Of a stretch of 64,000 nt of DNA, positions 37,917-50,827 are shown one piece after another. A model generated the notes under the pieces. That model was not told where the DNA came from. It saw nothing but the letters and a program-made list of their open reading frames with translations, and did not search any database. The stretch is from Phocoena phocoena. Its lineage: Eukaryota; Chordata; Mammalia; Artiodactyla; Phocoenidae. The DNA lies in contig NC_089222.1 of NCBI RefSeq assembly GCF_963924675.1, positions 496,001-560,000 of the forward strand. The letters run 5' to 3'. The translations under genes were made by a program, and so were the position numbers. The stretch's first letter is position 1. The number at the start of each line of letters is the position of its first letter.

Positions 37917-39665
37917 TTGGCCAAAAAGGGCGTATGCGTTTTTTCCTGAATATATTCAGGAAAAAACGCATATGCCCTTTTTGGCCAACCAAGCAAGCCT
38001 GTAAAGGAAATCTGCACTACAATGAAATCTCACTGCCCCCCCCGGTCAAAAGGGCCATCTGAAAAAAGTGTAAAATCCAGAAAGGTAGGACAGGATATGG
38101 AGAACAGGGAGCCTTGTTATGCTGATTGGCAGGATGTAAATTGTGAACAGCCACCCTGGAGAAGTGTATGGTGTTTCCTGAAACACGTAAGAAACAAAGC
38201 AACACAGCCTATGGCACTTCCACTTATGGTCCTATAGCTTACGGAAATTAAAATCAAAAACAGACAGCCACCCCAATATTTGGGACGGCTGTGTTCACAA
38301 GAAGCTCGTCTACAGTATCAGGTAAATATCCCAGAAAGCAAAAAATGGATAAAGAAGTTGTGGCACGTACGTACAATGCAATATCACTCAGCAATGAAAT
38401 CTGTATCATCAGGCCCGTAGCGGCATAGTGAGTGGATGCAGGTACGGTGATTCTACGTGAACTACGTCACACAGAAAAAGAAACATCATAAGATATCACT
38501 AATACACGGAATGTAAACTTGACTACACATGAACTGAGTTACAAAACAGAACAGGGTCTCAAATTTAGAAAACCAACTAGTGCTTGTTTATGGGGAAAGG
38601 TGCCTTGGGGTGCTGCATAAAACCAGAGACTGAAATTAGCACAGATAACTTTCCATAAGCCAAATATGTAATAGACAACACCTACTCCTTGCTCAACGAA
38701 ATGGACCCAACACCACATATTCAACGCCTAGGAATATACCTGATTAGGAAGAATCTTAAAACCCATGGATATATATGTCTCCATAAGAGAATCAAGCGTG
38801 TGTACAGCGCCCGAAACGCAGCAGTGAAAATCCGATAAATCCCATTATCAAAATAAATTTCGAAAACGAAACACAAAGAGAGTGAAATAGAGAGCAATTC
38901 TTAAATAATTCACTCAGGGCATGTGATGCAACCGGGATTGACCACATCTACACCCAGAGCTGGTTGAGACATAAGGCTGGACACTTCAGGCTGATAGCAT
39001 TGGTGAGTTTCGGTGAGCAAATGCAGACCCTTTGAAGTCATACTGCATGGTACCCATTCCATGGGTCCCAACTCTCCAGGTTCAAGGGATTCTACCTCCA
39101 GCTAAAACATGCATGGGAAACCCAGAGTATTATCCACCGTGTGATTGGGAAACAATTTAAAATGCATCTCAGTTTTCGTATCCTGGTCCTCGGTTTCACA
39201 ATTCCAGATGCTATACTAACACTCTCCCCGCTTGGAGAGTCAGTGCCTTTAACCTCCTCTTTGGCACAGCTTGCAATTTCTGTGCAAGATGAACAGGAAT
39301 AGGGAGAACCAATGAGAGACTAGCTGTAGGTGTCTGCACGGGCAAATGTAACGCTCATTGCCCACCAGGAAGAGGAATTAAACAAAGGCTCAGTGTGCCC
39401 TGCTGGAAACAGATTAGGGCCTGAAGCAATCCTGCGGTTTTGTGCCCAGCTCACAAGAAAGCGAGTTGAAGAAAGGAGCTCAGGGGCACTGTAATTCACA
39501 AACCTGCAGAGTTATAAATGACAGCTATCCTCCAAAAATATATCGAAGTAAGCCTGCGAAGGGGACTTGAAAGCGGGGCAGAGTTTCAGGAAAACCATTG
39601 CACGGTGTGGACTGGAATTGCCCTGAAAGCATAGGAAAAGAGCCACAACGTCGACAATGATGCAC
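37917..39665 (+). repeat. satellite unit U16
   Basis: The palindrome has one unpaired base ('gcatatgccc' on the right). The C-tract has 8 C and is followed by 'ggtc'. Confidence 0.92.
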
Positions 39666-41411
39666 TTGGCCAAAAAGGGCGTATGTGTTTTTTCCTGAAT
39701 ATATTCAGGAAAAAACGCATACGCCCTTTTTGGCCAAAAAGCAAGCCTGTAAAGGAAATCTGCACTACAATGAAGTCTCACTGCCCCCCGGGCAAAAGGG
39801 CCGTCTGAAAAAAGTGTAAAATCCAGAAAGGTAGGACAGGATATGGAGAACAGGGAGCCTTGTTATGCTGATTGGCAGGATGTAAATTGCCAGCAGCCAC
39901 CCTGGAGAAGTGTATGGTGTTTCCTGAAACACGTAAGAAACAAAGCAACACAGCCTATGGCACTTCCACTTATGGTCCTATAGCTTACGGAAATTAAAAT
40001 CAAAAACAGACAGCCACCCCAATATTTGGGACGGCTGTGTTCACAAGAAGCTCGTCTACAGTATCAGGTAAATATACCAGAAAGCAAAAAATGGATAAAG
40101 AAGTTGTGGCACGTACGTACAATGCAATATCACTCAGCAATGAAATCTGTGTCATCAGGCCCGTAGTGGCATAGTGAGTGGATGCACATACGGTGATTCT
40201 ACGTCAGCTACGTCACACAGAAAAAGAAACACCATAAGACATCACTAATACACGGAATGTAAACTTGACTACACATGAACTGAATTACAAAACAGAACAG
40301 GGTCTCAAATTTCGAAAACCAACTAGTGCTTGCTTATGGGGAAAGGTGCCTTGGGGTGCTGCATAAAACCAGAGACTGAAATTAGCACAGATAACTTTCC
40401 ATAAGCCAAATATGTAATAGACAAGACCTACTCCTTGCTCAACGAAATGGACCCAACACCACATATTCAACGCCTAGGAATATACCTGACTAGGAAGAAT
40501 CTTAAAACCCATGGATATATATGTCTCCGTAAGAGAATCAAGCGTGTGTACAGCGGCCGAAACGCAGCAGTGAAAATCCGATAAATCCCATTATCAAAAT
40601 AAATTTCGAAAATAAAACACAAAGACAGTGAAATATAGAGCAATTCTTAAATAATTCACTCAGGGCATGTGATGCAACCGGGATTGACCACATCTACACC
40701 CACAGCTGGTTGATACATAAGGCTGGACACTTCAGGCTGATAGCATTGGTGAGTTTCGGTGAGCAAATGCAGACCCTTTGAAGTCATACTGCATGGTACC
40801 CATTCCATGGGTCCCAACTCTCCAGGTTCAAGGGATTCTTCCTCCAGCTAAAACATGCATGGGAAACCCAGAGTATCGTCCACCGTGTGATTGGGAAACG
40901 ATTTAAAATGCATCTCAGTTTTCGTATCCTGGTCCTCGGGTTCACCATTCCAGATGCTTTACTAACACTCTCCCTGCTTGGAGAGTCAGTGCCTTTAACC
41001 TCCTGTTTGGCACAGCTTGCAATTTTTGTGCAAGATGAACAGGAATAGGGAGAACCAATGAGAGACTAGCTGTATGTGTCTGCACGGGCAAATGTAACGC
41101 CCATTGCCCACCAGGAAGAGGAATTAAACAAAGGCTCAGTGTGCCCTGCTGGAAACAGATTAGGGCCTGAAGCAATCCTGCGGTTTTGTGCCCAGCTCAC
41201 AAGAAATCGAGTTGAAGAAAGGAGCTCAGGGGCACTGTAATTCACAAACCTGCAGAGTTATAAATGACAGCTATCCTCCAAAAATATATTGAAGTGAGCT
41301 TGCGAAGGGGACTTAAAACCGGGGCAGAATTTCAGGAAAACGATTGCAGGGGGTAGACAGGAATTGCCTTGATAGCAGAGGAAAAGAGGCAGAACGTCGA
41401 CAATGATGCAC
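39666..41411 (+). repeat. satellite unit U17
   Basis: The palindrome has one unpaired base ('gtatgtgtttttt' on the left). Just after it, 'ggccaaaaagcaag' replaces the usual 'ggccaaccaagcaag'. The C-tract has 6 C. Confidence 0.92.
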
Positions 41412-43158
41412 TTGGCCAAAAAGGGCGTATGCGTTTTTTCCTGAATATATTCATGAAAACATGCATACGCACTTTTTGGCCAACCAAGCAAGCCTGTAAA
41501 TGAAATCTGCACTACAATGAAGTCTCACTGCCCCCCTGGCAAAAGGGCCATCTGAAAATAGTGGAAAATCCAGAAAGGTATGGCAGGATATGGAGAACAG
41601 TGAGCCTTGTTATGCCGATTGGCAGGATGTAAATTGCCAGCAGCCACCCTGGAGAAGTGTATGGTGTTTCCTGAAACACGTAAGAAACAAAGCAACACAG
41701 CCTATGGCACTTCCACTTATGGTCCTATAGCTTACGGAAATTAAAATCAAAAACAGACAGCCACCCCAATATTTGGGACGGCTGTGTTCACAAGTAGCTC
41801 GTCTACAGTATCAGGTAAATATCCCAGAAAGCAAAAAATGGATAATGAAGTTGTGGCACGCACGTACAATGCAATATCACTCAGCAATGAAATCTGTGTC
41901 ATCAGGCCCGTAGTGGCACAGTGAGTGGATGCAGGTACGGTGATTCTACGTGAACTAAGTCACACAGAAAAAGAAACATCATAAGATATCACTAATACAC
42001 GGAATGTAAACTTGACTACACATGAACTGAATTACAAAACAGAACAGGGTCTCAAATTTAGAAAACCAATTAGTGCTTGCTTATGGGGAAAGGTGCCTTG
42101 AGGTGCTGCATAAAACCAGAGACTGAAATTAGCACAGATAACTTTCCATAAGCCAAATATGTAATAGACAAGACCTACTCCTTGCTCAACAAAATGGACC
42201 CAACACCACATATTCAACGCCTAGGAATATACCTGACTAGGAAGAATCTTAAAACCCATGGATATATATGTCTCCGTAAGAGAATAAAGCGTGTGTTCAG
42301 CGGCCGAAACGCAGCAGTGAAAATCCGATAAATCCCATTATCAAAATAAATTTCAAAAACAAAACACAAAGACAGTGAAATAGAGAGCATTTCTTACATA
42401 ATTCACTCAGGGCATGTGATGCAACCGGGATTGACCACATCTACACCCAGAGCTGGTTGAGACATAAGGCTGGACACTTCAGGCTGATAGCATTGGTGAG
42501 TTTCGGTGAGCAAATGCAGACCCTTTGAAGTCATACTGCATGGTACCCATTCCATGGGTCCCAACTCTCCAGGTTCAAGGCATTCTTCCTCCAGCTAAAA
42601 CATGCATGGGAAACCCAGGGTATCGTCCACCGTGTGATTGGGAAACGATTTAAAATGTATCACAGTTTTCGTATCCTGGTCCTCGGGTTCACCATTCCAG
42701 ATGCTTTACTAACACTCTCCCTGCTTGGAGAGTCAGTGCCTTTAACCTCCTGTTTGGCACAGCTTGCAATTTCTGTGCAAGATGAACAGGAATAGGGAGA
42801 ACCAATGAGAGACTAGCTGTAGGTGTCTGCACGGGCAAATGTAACGCTCTTTGCCCACCAGGAAGAGGAATTAAACAAAGACTCAGTGTGCCCTGCTGGA
42901 AACAGATTAGGGCCTTAAGCAATCCTGCGGTTTTGTGCCCAGCTCACAAGAAAGCGAGTTGAAGAAAGGAGCTCAGGGTCACAGTAATTCACAACCCTGC
43001 AGAGTTATAAATGACAGCTGTCCTCCAAAAATATATTGAAGTAAGCCTGCGAAGGGGACTTGAAAGCGGGGCAGAATTTCAGGAAAACGATTGCAGGGGG
43101 TAGACTGGAATTGCCCTGAAAGCATAGGAAAAGAGGCACAACGTCGACAATGATGCCC
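41412..43158 (+). repeat. satellite unit U18 with hybrid palindrome
   Basis: The left arm has the common 'aaagggcgtatgcg' while the right arm has the alternative 'gcatacgcacttt' plus 'ttcatgaaaacatg'. The two arms are in different states, as expected of an intermediate. The C-tract region ('ctgcccccctggcaaaag') matches U11. Confidence 0.92.
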
Positions 43159-44906
43159 TTGGCCAAAAAGGACGTATGCGTTTTTTCCTGAATATATTCA
43201 GGAAAAAAACGCATACGCCCTTTTTGGCCAACCAAGCAAGCCTGTAAAGGAAATCTGCACAACAATGAAATCTCACTGCCCCACTGGCAAAAGGGCCATC
43301 TGAAAAAAGTGTAAAATCTAGAAAGGTAGGACAGGATATGGAGAAGAGGGAGCCTTGTTATGCTGATTGGCAGGATGTAAATTGCCAACAGCCACCCTGG
43401 AGAAGTGTATGGTGTTTCCTGAAACACGTAAGAAACAAAGCAACACAGCCTATGGCACTTGCACTTATGGTCCTATAGCTTACGGAAATTAAAATCAAAA
43501 ACAGACAGCCACCCCAATATTTGGGACGGCTGTGTTCACAAGAAGCTCGTCTACAGTATCAGGTAAATATCCCAGAAAGCAAATAATGGATAAAGAAGTT
43601 GTGGCACGTACGTACAATACAATATCACTCAGCAATGAAATCTGTGTCATCAGGCCCGTAGCGGCATAGTGAGTGGATGCAGGTACGGTGATTCTACGTG
43701 AACTACGTCACACAGAAAAAGAAACATCATAAGATATCACTAATACACGGAATGTAAACTTGACTACACATGAACTGAATTACAAAACAGAACAGGGTCT
43801 CAAATTTAGAAAACCAACTAGCGCTTGCTTATGGGGAAAGGTGCCTTGGGGTGCTGCATAAAACCAGAGACTGAAATTAGCACTGATAACATTCCATAAG
43901 CCAAATATGTAATAGAAAAGACCTACTCCTTGCTCAACGAAATGGACCCAACACCACATATTCAACGCCTAGGAATATATCTGACTAGGAAGAATCTTAA
44001 AATCCATGGATTTATATGTCTCCGTAAGAGAATCAAGCGTGTGTACAGCGGCCGAAACGCAGCAGTGAAAATCGGATAAATCCCATTATCAAATTAAATT
44101 TCAAAAACAAAACACAAAGACAGTGAAATAGAGAGCACTTCTTAAATAACTCACTCAGGGCATGTGATGAAACCGGGATTGACCACATCTACACCCAGAG
44201 CTGGTTGAGACATAAGGCTGGACACTTCAGGCTGATAGCATTGGTGAGTTTCGGTGAGCAAATGCAGACCCTTTGAAGTCATACTGCATGGTACCCATTC
44301 CATGGTTCCCAACTCTCCAGGTTCAAGGGATTCTTCCTCCAGCTAAAACATGCATGGGAAACCCAGAGTATCGTCCACCGTGTGATTGGGAAACGATTTA
44401 AAATGCATCTCAGTTTTCGTATTCTGGTCCTCGGGTTCACCATTCCAGATGCTTTACTAACACTCTCCCCGCTTGGAGAGTCAGTGCCTTTAACATCCTG
44501 TTTGGCACAGCTTGCAATTTCTGTGCAAGATGAACAGGAATAGGGAGAACCAATGAGAGACTAGCTGTAGGTGTCTGCACGGGCAAATGTAACGCTCATT
44601 TCCCACCAAGAAGAGGAATTAACCAAAGGCTCAGCGTGCCCTGCCGGAAACAGATTAGGGCCTGAAGCAATCTTGCAGTTTTGTGCCCAGCTCACAAGAA
44701 AGCGAGTTGAAGAAAGGAGCTCAGGGGCACTGTAATTCACAAACCTGCAGAGTTATAAACGACAGCTATCCTCCAAAAATATATTGAAGTAAGCCTGCGA
44801 AGGGGACTTGAAAGCGGGGCAGAATTTCAGGAAAACGGTTGCAGGGGGTAGACTGGATTTGCCCTGAAAGCATAGGAAAAGAGGCACAACGTCGACAATG
44901 ATGCAC
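43159..44906 (+). repeat. satellite unit U19
   Basis: The palindrome is 73 bases, with one extra A in the right arm's A-run and 'aaaggacg' on the left. The C-tract has 4 C then 'actggc'. Confidence 0.92.
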
Positions 44907-46653
44907 TTGGCCAAAAAGGGCGTATGCGTTTTTTCCTGAATATATTCAGGAAAAAAGGCATATGCCCTTTTTGGCCAACCAAGCAAGCCTGTAAATGAAA
45001 TCTGCACTACAATGAAATCTCACTGCCCCCCCGGGCAAAAAGGCCATCTGAAAAAAGTGTAAAATCCAGAAAGGTAGGACAGGATATGGAGAACAGGGAG
45101 CCTTGTTATGCTGATTGGCAGGATGTAAATTGCCAGCAGCCACCCTGGAGAAATGTATGGTGTTTCCTGAAACACGTAAGAAACAAAGCAACACAGCCTA
45201 TGGCACTTCAATTATGGTCCTATAGCTTACGGAAATTAAAATCAAAAACAGACAGCCACCCCAATATTTGGGACGGCTGTGTTCACAAGAAACTCGTCTA
45301 CAGTACCAGGTAAATATCCCAGAAAGCAAAAAATGGATAAAGAAGTTGTGGCACGTACGTGCAATGCAATATCACTCAGCAATTAAATCTGTGTCATCAG
45401 GCCCATAGCGGCATAGTGAGTGGATGCAGGTACGGTGATTCTACGTGAACTACGTCACACAGAAAAAGAAACATCATAAGATATCACTAATACACGGAAT
45501 GTAAACTTGACTACACATGAACTGAATTACAAAACAGAACAGGGTCTCAAATTTAGAAAACCAACTAGTGCTTGCTTAAGGGGAAATGTGCGTTGGGATG
45601 CTGCATAAAACCAGAGCCTGAAATTAGCACAGATAACTTTCCATAAGCCAAATATGTAATAGACAAGTCCTACTCCTTGCTCAACGAAATGGACCCAACA
45701 CCACTTTTTCAACGCCTAGGAATATACCTGACTAGGAAGAATCTTAAATCCCATGGATATATATGTCTCCGTAAGAGAATTAAGCTTGTGTACAGCGGCC
45801 GAAACGCAGCAGTGAAAATCCCATAAATCCCATTATCAAAATAAATTTCGAAAACAAAACACAAAGACAGTGAAATAGAGAGCAATTCTTAAATAATTCA
45901 CTCAGGGCATGTGATGCAACCGGGATTTACCACATCTACACCCAGAGCTGGTTGAGACATAAGGCTGGACACTTCAGGCTGATAGCATTGGTGAGTTTCG
46001 GTGAGCAAATGCAGACCCTTTGAAGTCATACTGCATGGTACCCATTCCATGGGTCCCAACATTCCAGGTTCAAGGCATTCTTCCCCCAGCTGAAACATGC
46101 ATGGGAAACCCAGAGTATCGTCCACCGTGTGATTGGGACACGATTTAAAATGCACCTCAGTTTTCGTATCCTGGTCCTCGGGTTCACCATTCCAGATGCT
46201 TTACTAACACTCTCCCCACTTGGAGAGTCAGTGCCTTTAACCTCATCTTTGGCACAGCTTGCAATTTTTGTGCAAGATGAACAGGAATAGGGAGAACCAA
46301 TGAGAGACTAGCTGTAGGTGTCTGCACGGGCAAATGTAACGCTCATTTCCCACCAGGAAGAGGAATTAACCGAAGGCTCAGTGTGCCCTGCCGGAAACAG
46401 ATTAGGGCCTGAAGCAATCCTGCGGTTTTGTGCCCAGCTCACAAGAAAGCGAGTTGAAGAAAGGAGCTCAGGGGCACTGTAATTCACAAACCTGCGGAGT
46501 TATAAATGACAGCTATCCTCCAAAAATATATTGAAGTAAGCCTGCGAAGGGGACTTGTAAGCGGGGCAGAATTTCAGGAAAACGATTGCAGGGGGTAGAC
46601 TGGAATTGCCCTGAAAGCATAGGAAAAGAGGCAGAACGTCGACAATGATGCAC
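44907..46653 (+). repeat. satellite unit U20
   Basis: The right arm reads 'aaaaaaggcatatgccc', leaving two unpaired positions. The C-tract has 7 C. The downstream block has a one-base loss ('cacttcaattatgg'). Confidence 0.92.
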
Positions 46654-48399
46654 TTGGTCAAAAAGGGCGTATGCGTTTTTTCCTGAATATATTCAGGAAA
46701 AAACGCATACGCCCTTTTTGGCCAACCAAGCAAGCCTGTAAAGGAAATCTGCACTACAATGAAGTCTCACTGCCCCCCGGGCAAAAGGGCCATCTGAAAA
46801 AAGTGTAAAATCCAGAAAGGTAGGACAGGATATGGAGAACAGGGAGCCTTGTTATGCTGATTGGCAGGATGTAAATTGCCAACAGCCACCCTGGAGAAGT
46901 GTATGGTGTTTCCTGAAACACGTAAGAAACAAAGCATCACAGCCTATGGCACTTCCACTTATGGTCCTATAGCTTAGGGAAATTAAAATCAAAAACAGAC
47001 AGCCACCCCAATGTTTGGGACGGCTGTGTTCACAAGAAGCTCGTCTACAGTATCAGGTAAATATCCCAGAAAGCAAAAAATGGATAAAGAAGTTGTGGCA
47101 CGTACGTACAATGCAATATCACTCAGCAATGAAATCTGTGTCATCAGGCCCGTAGCGGCATAGTGAGTGGATGCAGGTACGGTGATTCTACGTGAACTAT
47201 GTCACACAGAAAAAGAAACATCATAAGATATCACTAATACACGGAATGTAAACTTGACTACACATGAACTGAATTACAAAACAGAACAGGGTCTCAAATT
47301 TTGAAAACCAACTAGTGCTTGCTTATGGGAAAAGGTGCCTTGGGGTGCTGCATAAAACCAGAGACTGAAATTAGCACAGATAACTTTCCATAAGCCAAAT
47401 ATGTAATAGACAAGACCTACTCCTTGCTCAACGAAATGGACCCAACACCACATATTCAACGCCTAGGAATATACCTGACTAGGAAGAATCTTAAAACCCA
47501 TGGATATCTATGTATCCGTAAGAGAATCAATCGTGTGTACAGCGGCCGAAACGCAGCAGTGAAAATCCGATAAATCCCATTATCAAAATAAATTTCGAAA
47601 ACAAAACACAAAGACAGTGAAATAGAGAGCAATTCTTAAATAATTCACTCAGGGCATGTGATGCAACCGGGATTTACCACATCTACACCCAGACCTGGTT
47701 GAGACATAAGGCTGGACACTTCAGGCTGATAGCATTGGTGAGTTTCGGTGAGCAAATGCAGACCCTTTGAAGTCATACTGCATGGTACCCATTCCATGGG
47801 TCCCAACACTCCAGGTTCAAGGCATTCTTCCTCCAGCTAAAACATGCATGGGAAACCCAGAGTATCGTCCACCGTGTGATTTGGAAACGATTTAAAATGC
47901 ATCTCAGTTTTCGTATCCTGGTCCTCGGGTTCACCATTCCAGACGCTTTACTAACACTCTCCCCGCTTGGAGAGTCAGTGCCTTTAACCTCCTGTTTGGC
48001 ACAGCTTGCAATTTCTGTGCAAGATGAACAAGAATAGGGAGAACCAATGAGAGACTAGCTGTAGGTGTCTGCATGGGCAAATGTAACGCTCATTTCTCAC
48101 CATTAAGAGGAATTAACCAAAGGCTCATCGTGCCCTGCTGGAAAGAGATTAGTGCCTGAAGCAATCCTGCGGTTTTGTGCCCAGCTCACAAGAAAGCGAG
48201 TTGAAGAAAGGAGCTCAGGGGCACTGTAATTCACAAACCTGCAGAGTTATAAATGACAGCTATCCTCCAAAAATATATTGAAGTAAGTCTGCAAAGGGGA
48301 CTTGAAAGCGGGGCAGAAATTCAGGAAAACGATTGAAGGGTCAAACTGGAATTGCACTTAAAGAATAGGAAAAGAGGCAGAACGTCGATAATGATGCAC
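46654..48399 (+). repeat. satellite unit U21
   Basis: The palindrome has one unpaired base ('ttggtcaaaaaggg' on the left). The C-tract has 6 C. Otherwise it is close to the array consensus, and is used here to map the internal L1-derived block. Confidence 0.92.
46869..47450 (+). mobile_element. old L1-derived segment inside the satellite unit (shown in U21)
   Basis: The order of landmarks matches an L1 3' end: 'gtaaattgccaacagccacc' (L1 'taaattggtacagccact'), a lysine-rich ORF2-like stretch, 'aatggataaagaagttgtgg', 'caatatcactcagcaatgaa', 'agatatcactaatacacgg', 'aattacaaaacagaacaggg', 'atggggaaaggtg', and a 3'UTR-like tail up to 'gacctactccttgctcaac'. The conceptual protein keeps a WIKKLWHVRT…YHSAMK segment resembling the L1 ORF2 C-terminus (WIKKMWHIYTMEYYSALK in the younger element at 50,231-50,494). 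An equivalent block occurs in every unit. It is heavily diverged and not coding. Confidence 0.7.
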
Positions 48400-49813
48400 T
48401 TGTCCAAGAAGTGCGGATGCTTTTTTCCCAAAATGTATTGAGGAAAAAACGCATACGCACTTTTTGGCCAACCAAGCAAGCTTGTAAATAAACCTGCACT
48501 ACAATGAAGTCTCAGTGCCCCTCAGGGCAAAGGGGCCATTTAAAAAAATTTTAAAATCCAGAAACGGAGGACAGGCAATGGAAAACAAGGATCCTTATTA
48601 TGCTGATGCATATGATGTAAATTGCCGACAGCCATTCTTGAGAAGTGTTATGTGTTTCCTGAAACACGTAAGAAACAAAGCAACACAGCCTATGGCACTT
48701 CCACTTATGGTCCTACAGCTTAGGGAAATTAAAATCAAAAACACCCAGCCACCTCAAAGTTTGGGACCTCTCTGTTCACAAGAACCTCGTTTACAGTACC
48801 AGGTAAATATCTCAGAGAGCAAACAATGGATAAAGAAGTTGTGGTACGTACGTACAATGGAATATCACTCAGCAATGAAATCTGTGTCATCAGGCCTGTA
48901 GCGGCATAGTTAATGGATTCAGGTATGGTGATTCTACGAGAAATAAGTCACACATAAAAAGAAACATCATAAAATATCACTAATACACAGTATGTAAACT
49001 TGACTACACATGAATTGAATTACAAAACAGAACAGTCTCAAATTTAGAAAACCAACTTGTGCTTTCTTATGGAGAAAGTTGCGTTGGAGTGCTGCATAAA
49101 ACCAGAGACTGAAATTAGCAGAGATACCGTTCCATAAGCCAAATATGTAATAGACAAGACCTACTCCTTGCTCAACGAAATGGACTCAACACCACATATT
49201 CAACGCCTAGGAATATACCTGACTAGGAAGAATCTTAAAACCCGTGGATATTTATGTCTCCGTAAGAGAATCAAGAGTGTGTACAGCGGCATTAATGCAG
49301 CAGTGAAAATCCGATAAATCCCAGTGTCAAAAAAAAATTTCAAAAACAAAACACAATGACAGTGAAATAGAGAGCAATTCTTAAATAACTCACACAGGGC
49401 ATGTGATGCAACCTGGTTTACCACATCTACACCAAGAGCTGGGTGAGAGATAAGGCTGGACCCTTTGGGCTGATAGCATTGGTGAGGTTCAGTGAGCAAA
49501 TGCAGACCCTTTGATGTCATACTGCCTGGTACCCATTCCTTGGTTCCCAACTCTCCAGGTTCAAGGGATTCTTCCTTCTGCTACAATTTGCATGGGAAAC
49601 CCAGAGTATGCTCCACCGTGTGACTGGGAAACCTTTTTACATGCATGTCTGTTTTCGTCCCCTGGTACTCAGGTTCACCATTCCAGACCCTTTTCTTACA
49701 CTCTCCCCATTTGGAGAGTCAGTGCCTTTAACCTCCTGTTTGGCACTGTTTGCAATTTCTGCGCAAGATGAACAGGAATACGGAGAACCAATGGGAGACT
49801 ATCTGTAAGTGTG

Positions 49814-49824
49814 TGCACGGGCAA
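49814..49824 (+). repeat. target-site duplication, left copy
   Basis: 'tgcacgggcaa' flanks the L1 and is repeated at 50,497-50,507. Uninterrupted units have 'ctgcacgggcaaatg' once at this position. Confidence 0.85.
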
Positions 49825-50496
49825 ACATTTTTTTTAACATCTTTATTGGGGTATAATTGCTTTACAATGGTGTGTTAGTTTTAGCTTTATAACAAAGTGA
49901 ATCAGCTATACATATACATATGCTCCCTGTGCCTTCCCTCTTGTGTCTCCCTCCCTCCCTCTCTCCCCCTTCCACCCCTCCAGGCTGTCCCAACGCCCCG
50001 AGCTAATATCCCTGTGCCTTGCGGCTGCTTCCCCCTTGCTATCTACCTTACTACATTTGTTAGTGTGTATATGTCCATGACTCTCTCTCGCCCTGTCAAA
50101 ACTCACCATTCCCCCTCCCCATATCCTCAATTCCGTTCTCCAGTAGGTCTGCACCTCTATTCCTGTCTTATCCCTAGGTTCTTCATGACATTTTTTTCCT
50201 TTAAATTCCATATATATGTGTTAGCATACGCTATTTGTCTTTTTCTTTCTGACTTACTTCACTCTGTATGACAGACTCTAGGTCTATCCATCTCATTACA
50301 AATAACTCAGTTTCATTTCTTTTTAAGGCTGAGTAATATTCCATTGTGTATATGTGCCACATCTTCTTTATCCATTCGTCCGATGATGGGCGCTTAGGTT
50401 CTTTCCATCTCCGGGCTATTGTAAATAGAGCTGCAATGAACATTTTGGTACATGACTCTTTTTGAATTTTGGTTTTCTCAGGGTATATGCCCAGTA
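49825..50496 (-). mobile_element. young 5'-truncated LINE-1 inserted in U22
   Basis: The minus-strand element has its poly(A) (seen as a T-run at 49,828-49,835) next to 'aacatctttattgggg', the reverse complement of the cetartiodactyl L1 3' end. The 3'UTR runs to ~50,230 and the ORF2 tail to 50,494. It is flanked by an 11-bp target-site duplication. It looks close to an active family: the ORF2 remnant has no internal stop. It is the only such insertion in the 22 units, so it is young relative to array homogenisation, or lies where homogenisation is weak (the edge). Confidence 0.92.
50231..50494 (-). pseudogene. LINE-1 ORF2 C-terminal remnant
   Basis: The open frame runs from the truncation point to the natural stop, with no internal stop. 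It starts LGIYPEKTKIQKES, includes ARRWKEPKRPSSDEWIKKMW and ends SEVSQKEKDK. This is the last ~87 residues of an L1 reverse transcriptase, well past the catalytic core, so it is not functional alone. The family would be cetartiodactyl L1. Confidence 0.9.
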
Positions 50497-50507
50497 TGCA
50501 CGGGCAA
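50497..50507 (+). repeat. target-site duplication, right copy
   Basis: The second copy of 'tgcacgggcaa'. Satellite sequence resumes directly after it ('ttttaacactcatttccc'). Confidence 0.85.
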
Positions 50508-50827
50508 TTTTAACACTCATTTCCCAACAGGAAAAGGAATTAACCAAAGGCTCAGCATGCCGTGCTGGAACAAGATTAGGGCCTGAAGCAATCCTGCGGT
50601 TTTGTGGCCAGCTCACAAGAAAGCGAGTTGAGGAAAGGAGCTCAGGGACACTGTCATTCACATACCTGCAGACTTAGAAATGACAGAAATCGTACAAAAA
50701 TATATTGAATTAAGGCTGCGAAGAGGACTTGAAAGTGGGGCAGAATTGCTGGAATCCGATTTCAGGAGGTAGACGTGAATTGCTCTGAAAGCATAAGAGA
50801 AGTGGCAGAACCTCGTCAATGAAGCAC

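Larger units (their letters stand above)
48400..50827 (+). repeat. satellite unit U22 (edge unit, split by an L1)
   Basis: Without the inserted L1 it is ~1,745 bp. It is more diverged than interior units. The left arm is 'ttgtccaagaagtgcgg' and the right arm 'cgcactttttggccaa', both carrying the alternative T/A pair, with an altered centre. The C-tract is only 3 C. Confidence 0.9.

Noticed and set aside
11697..48471. Regularly spaced palindromes considered as CRISPR-like repeats
   Set aside because: The spacing is ~1.75 kb and the 'spacers' are near-identical satellite sequence, in a mammalian context.
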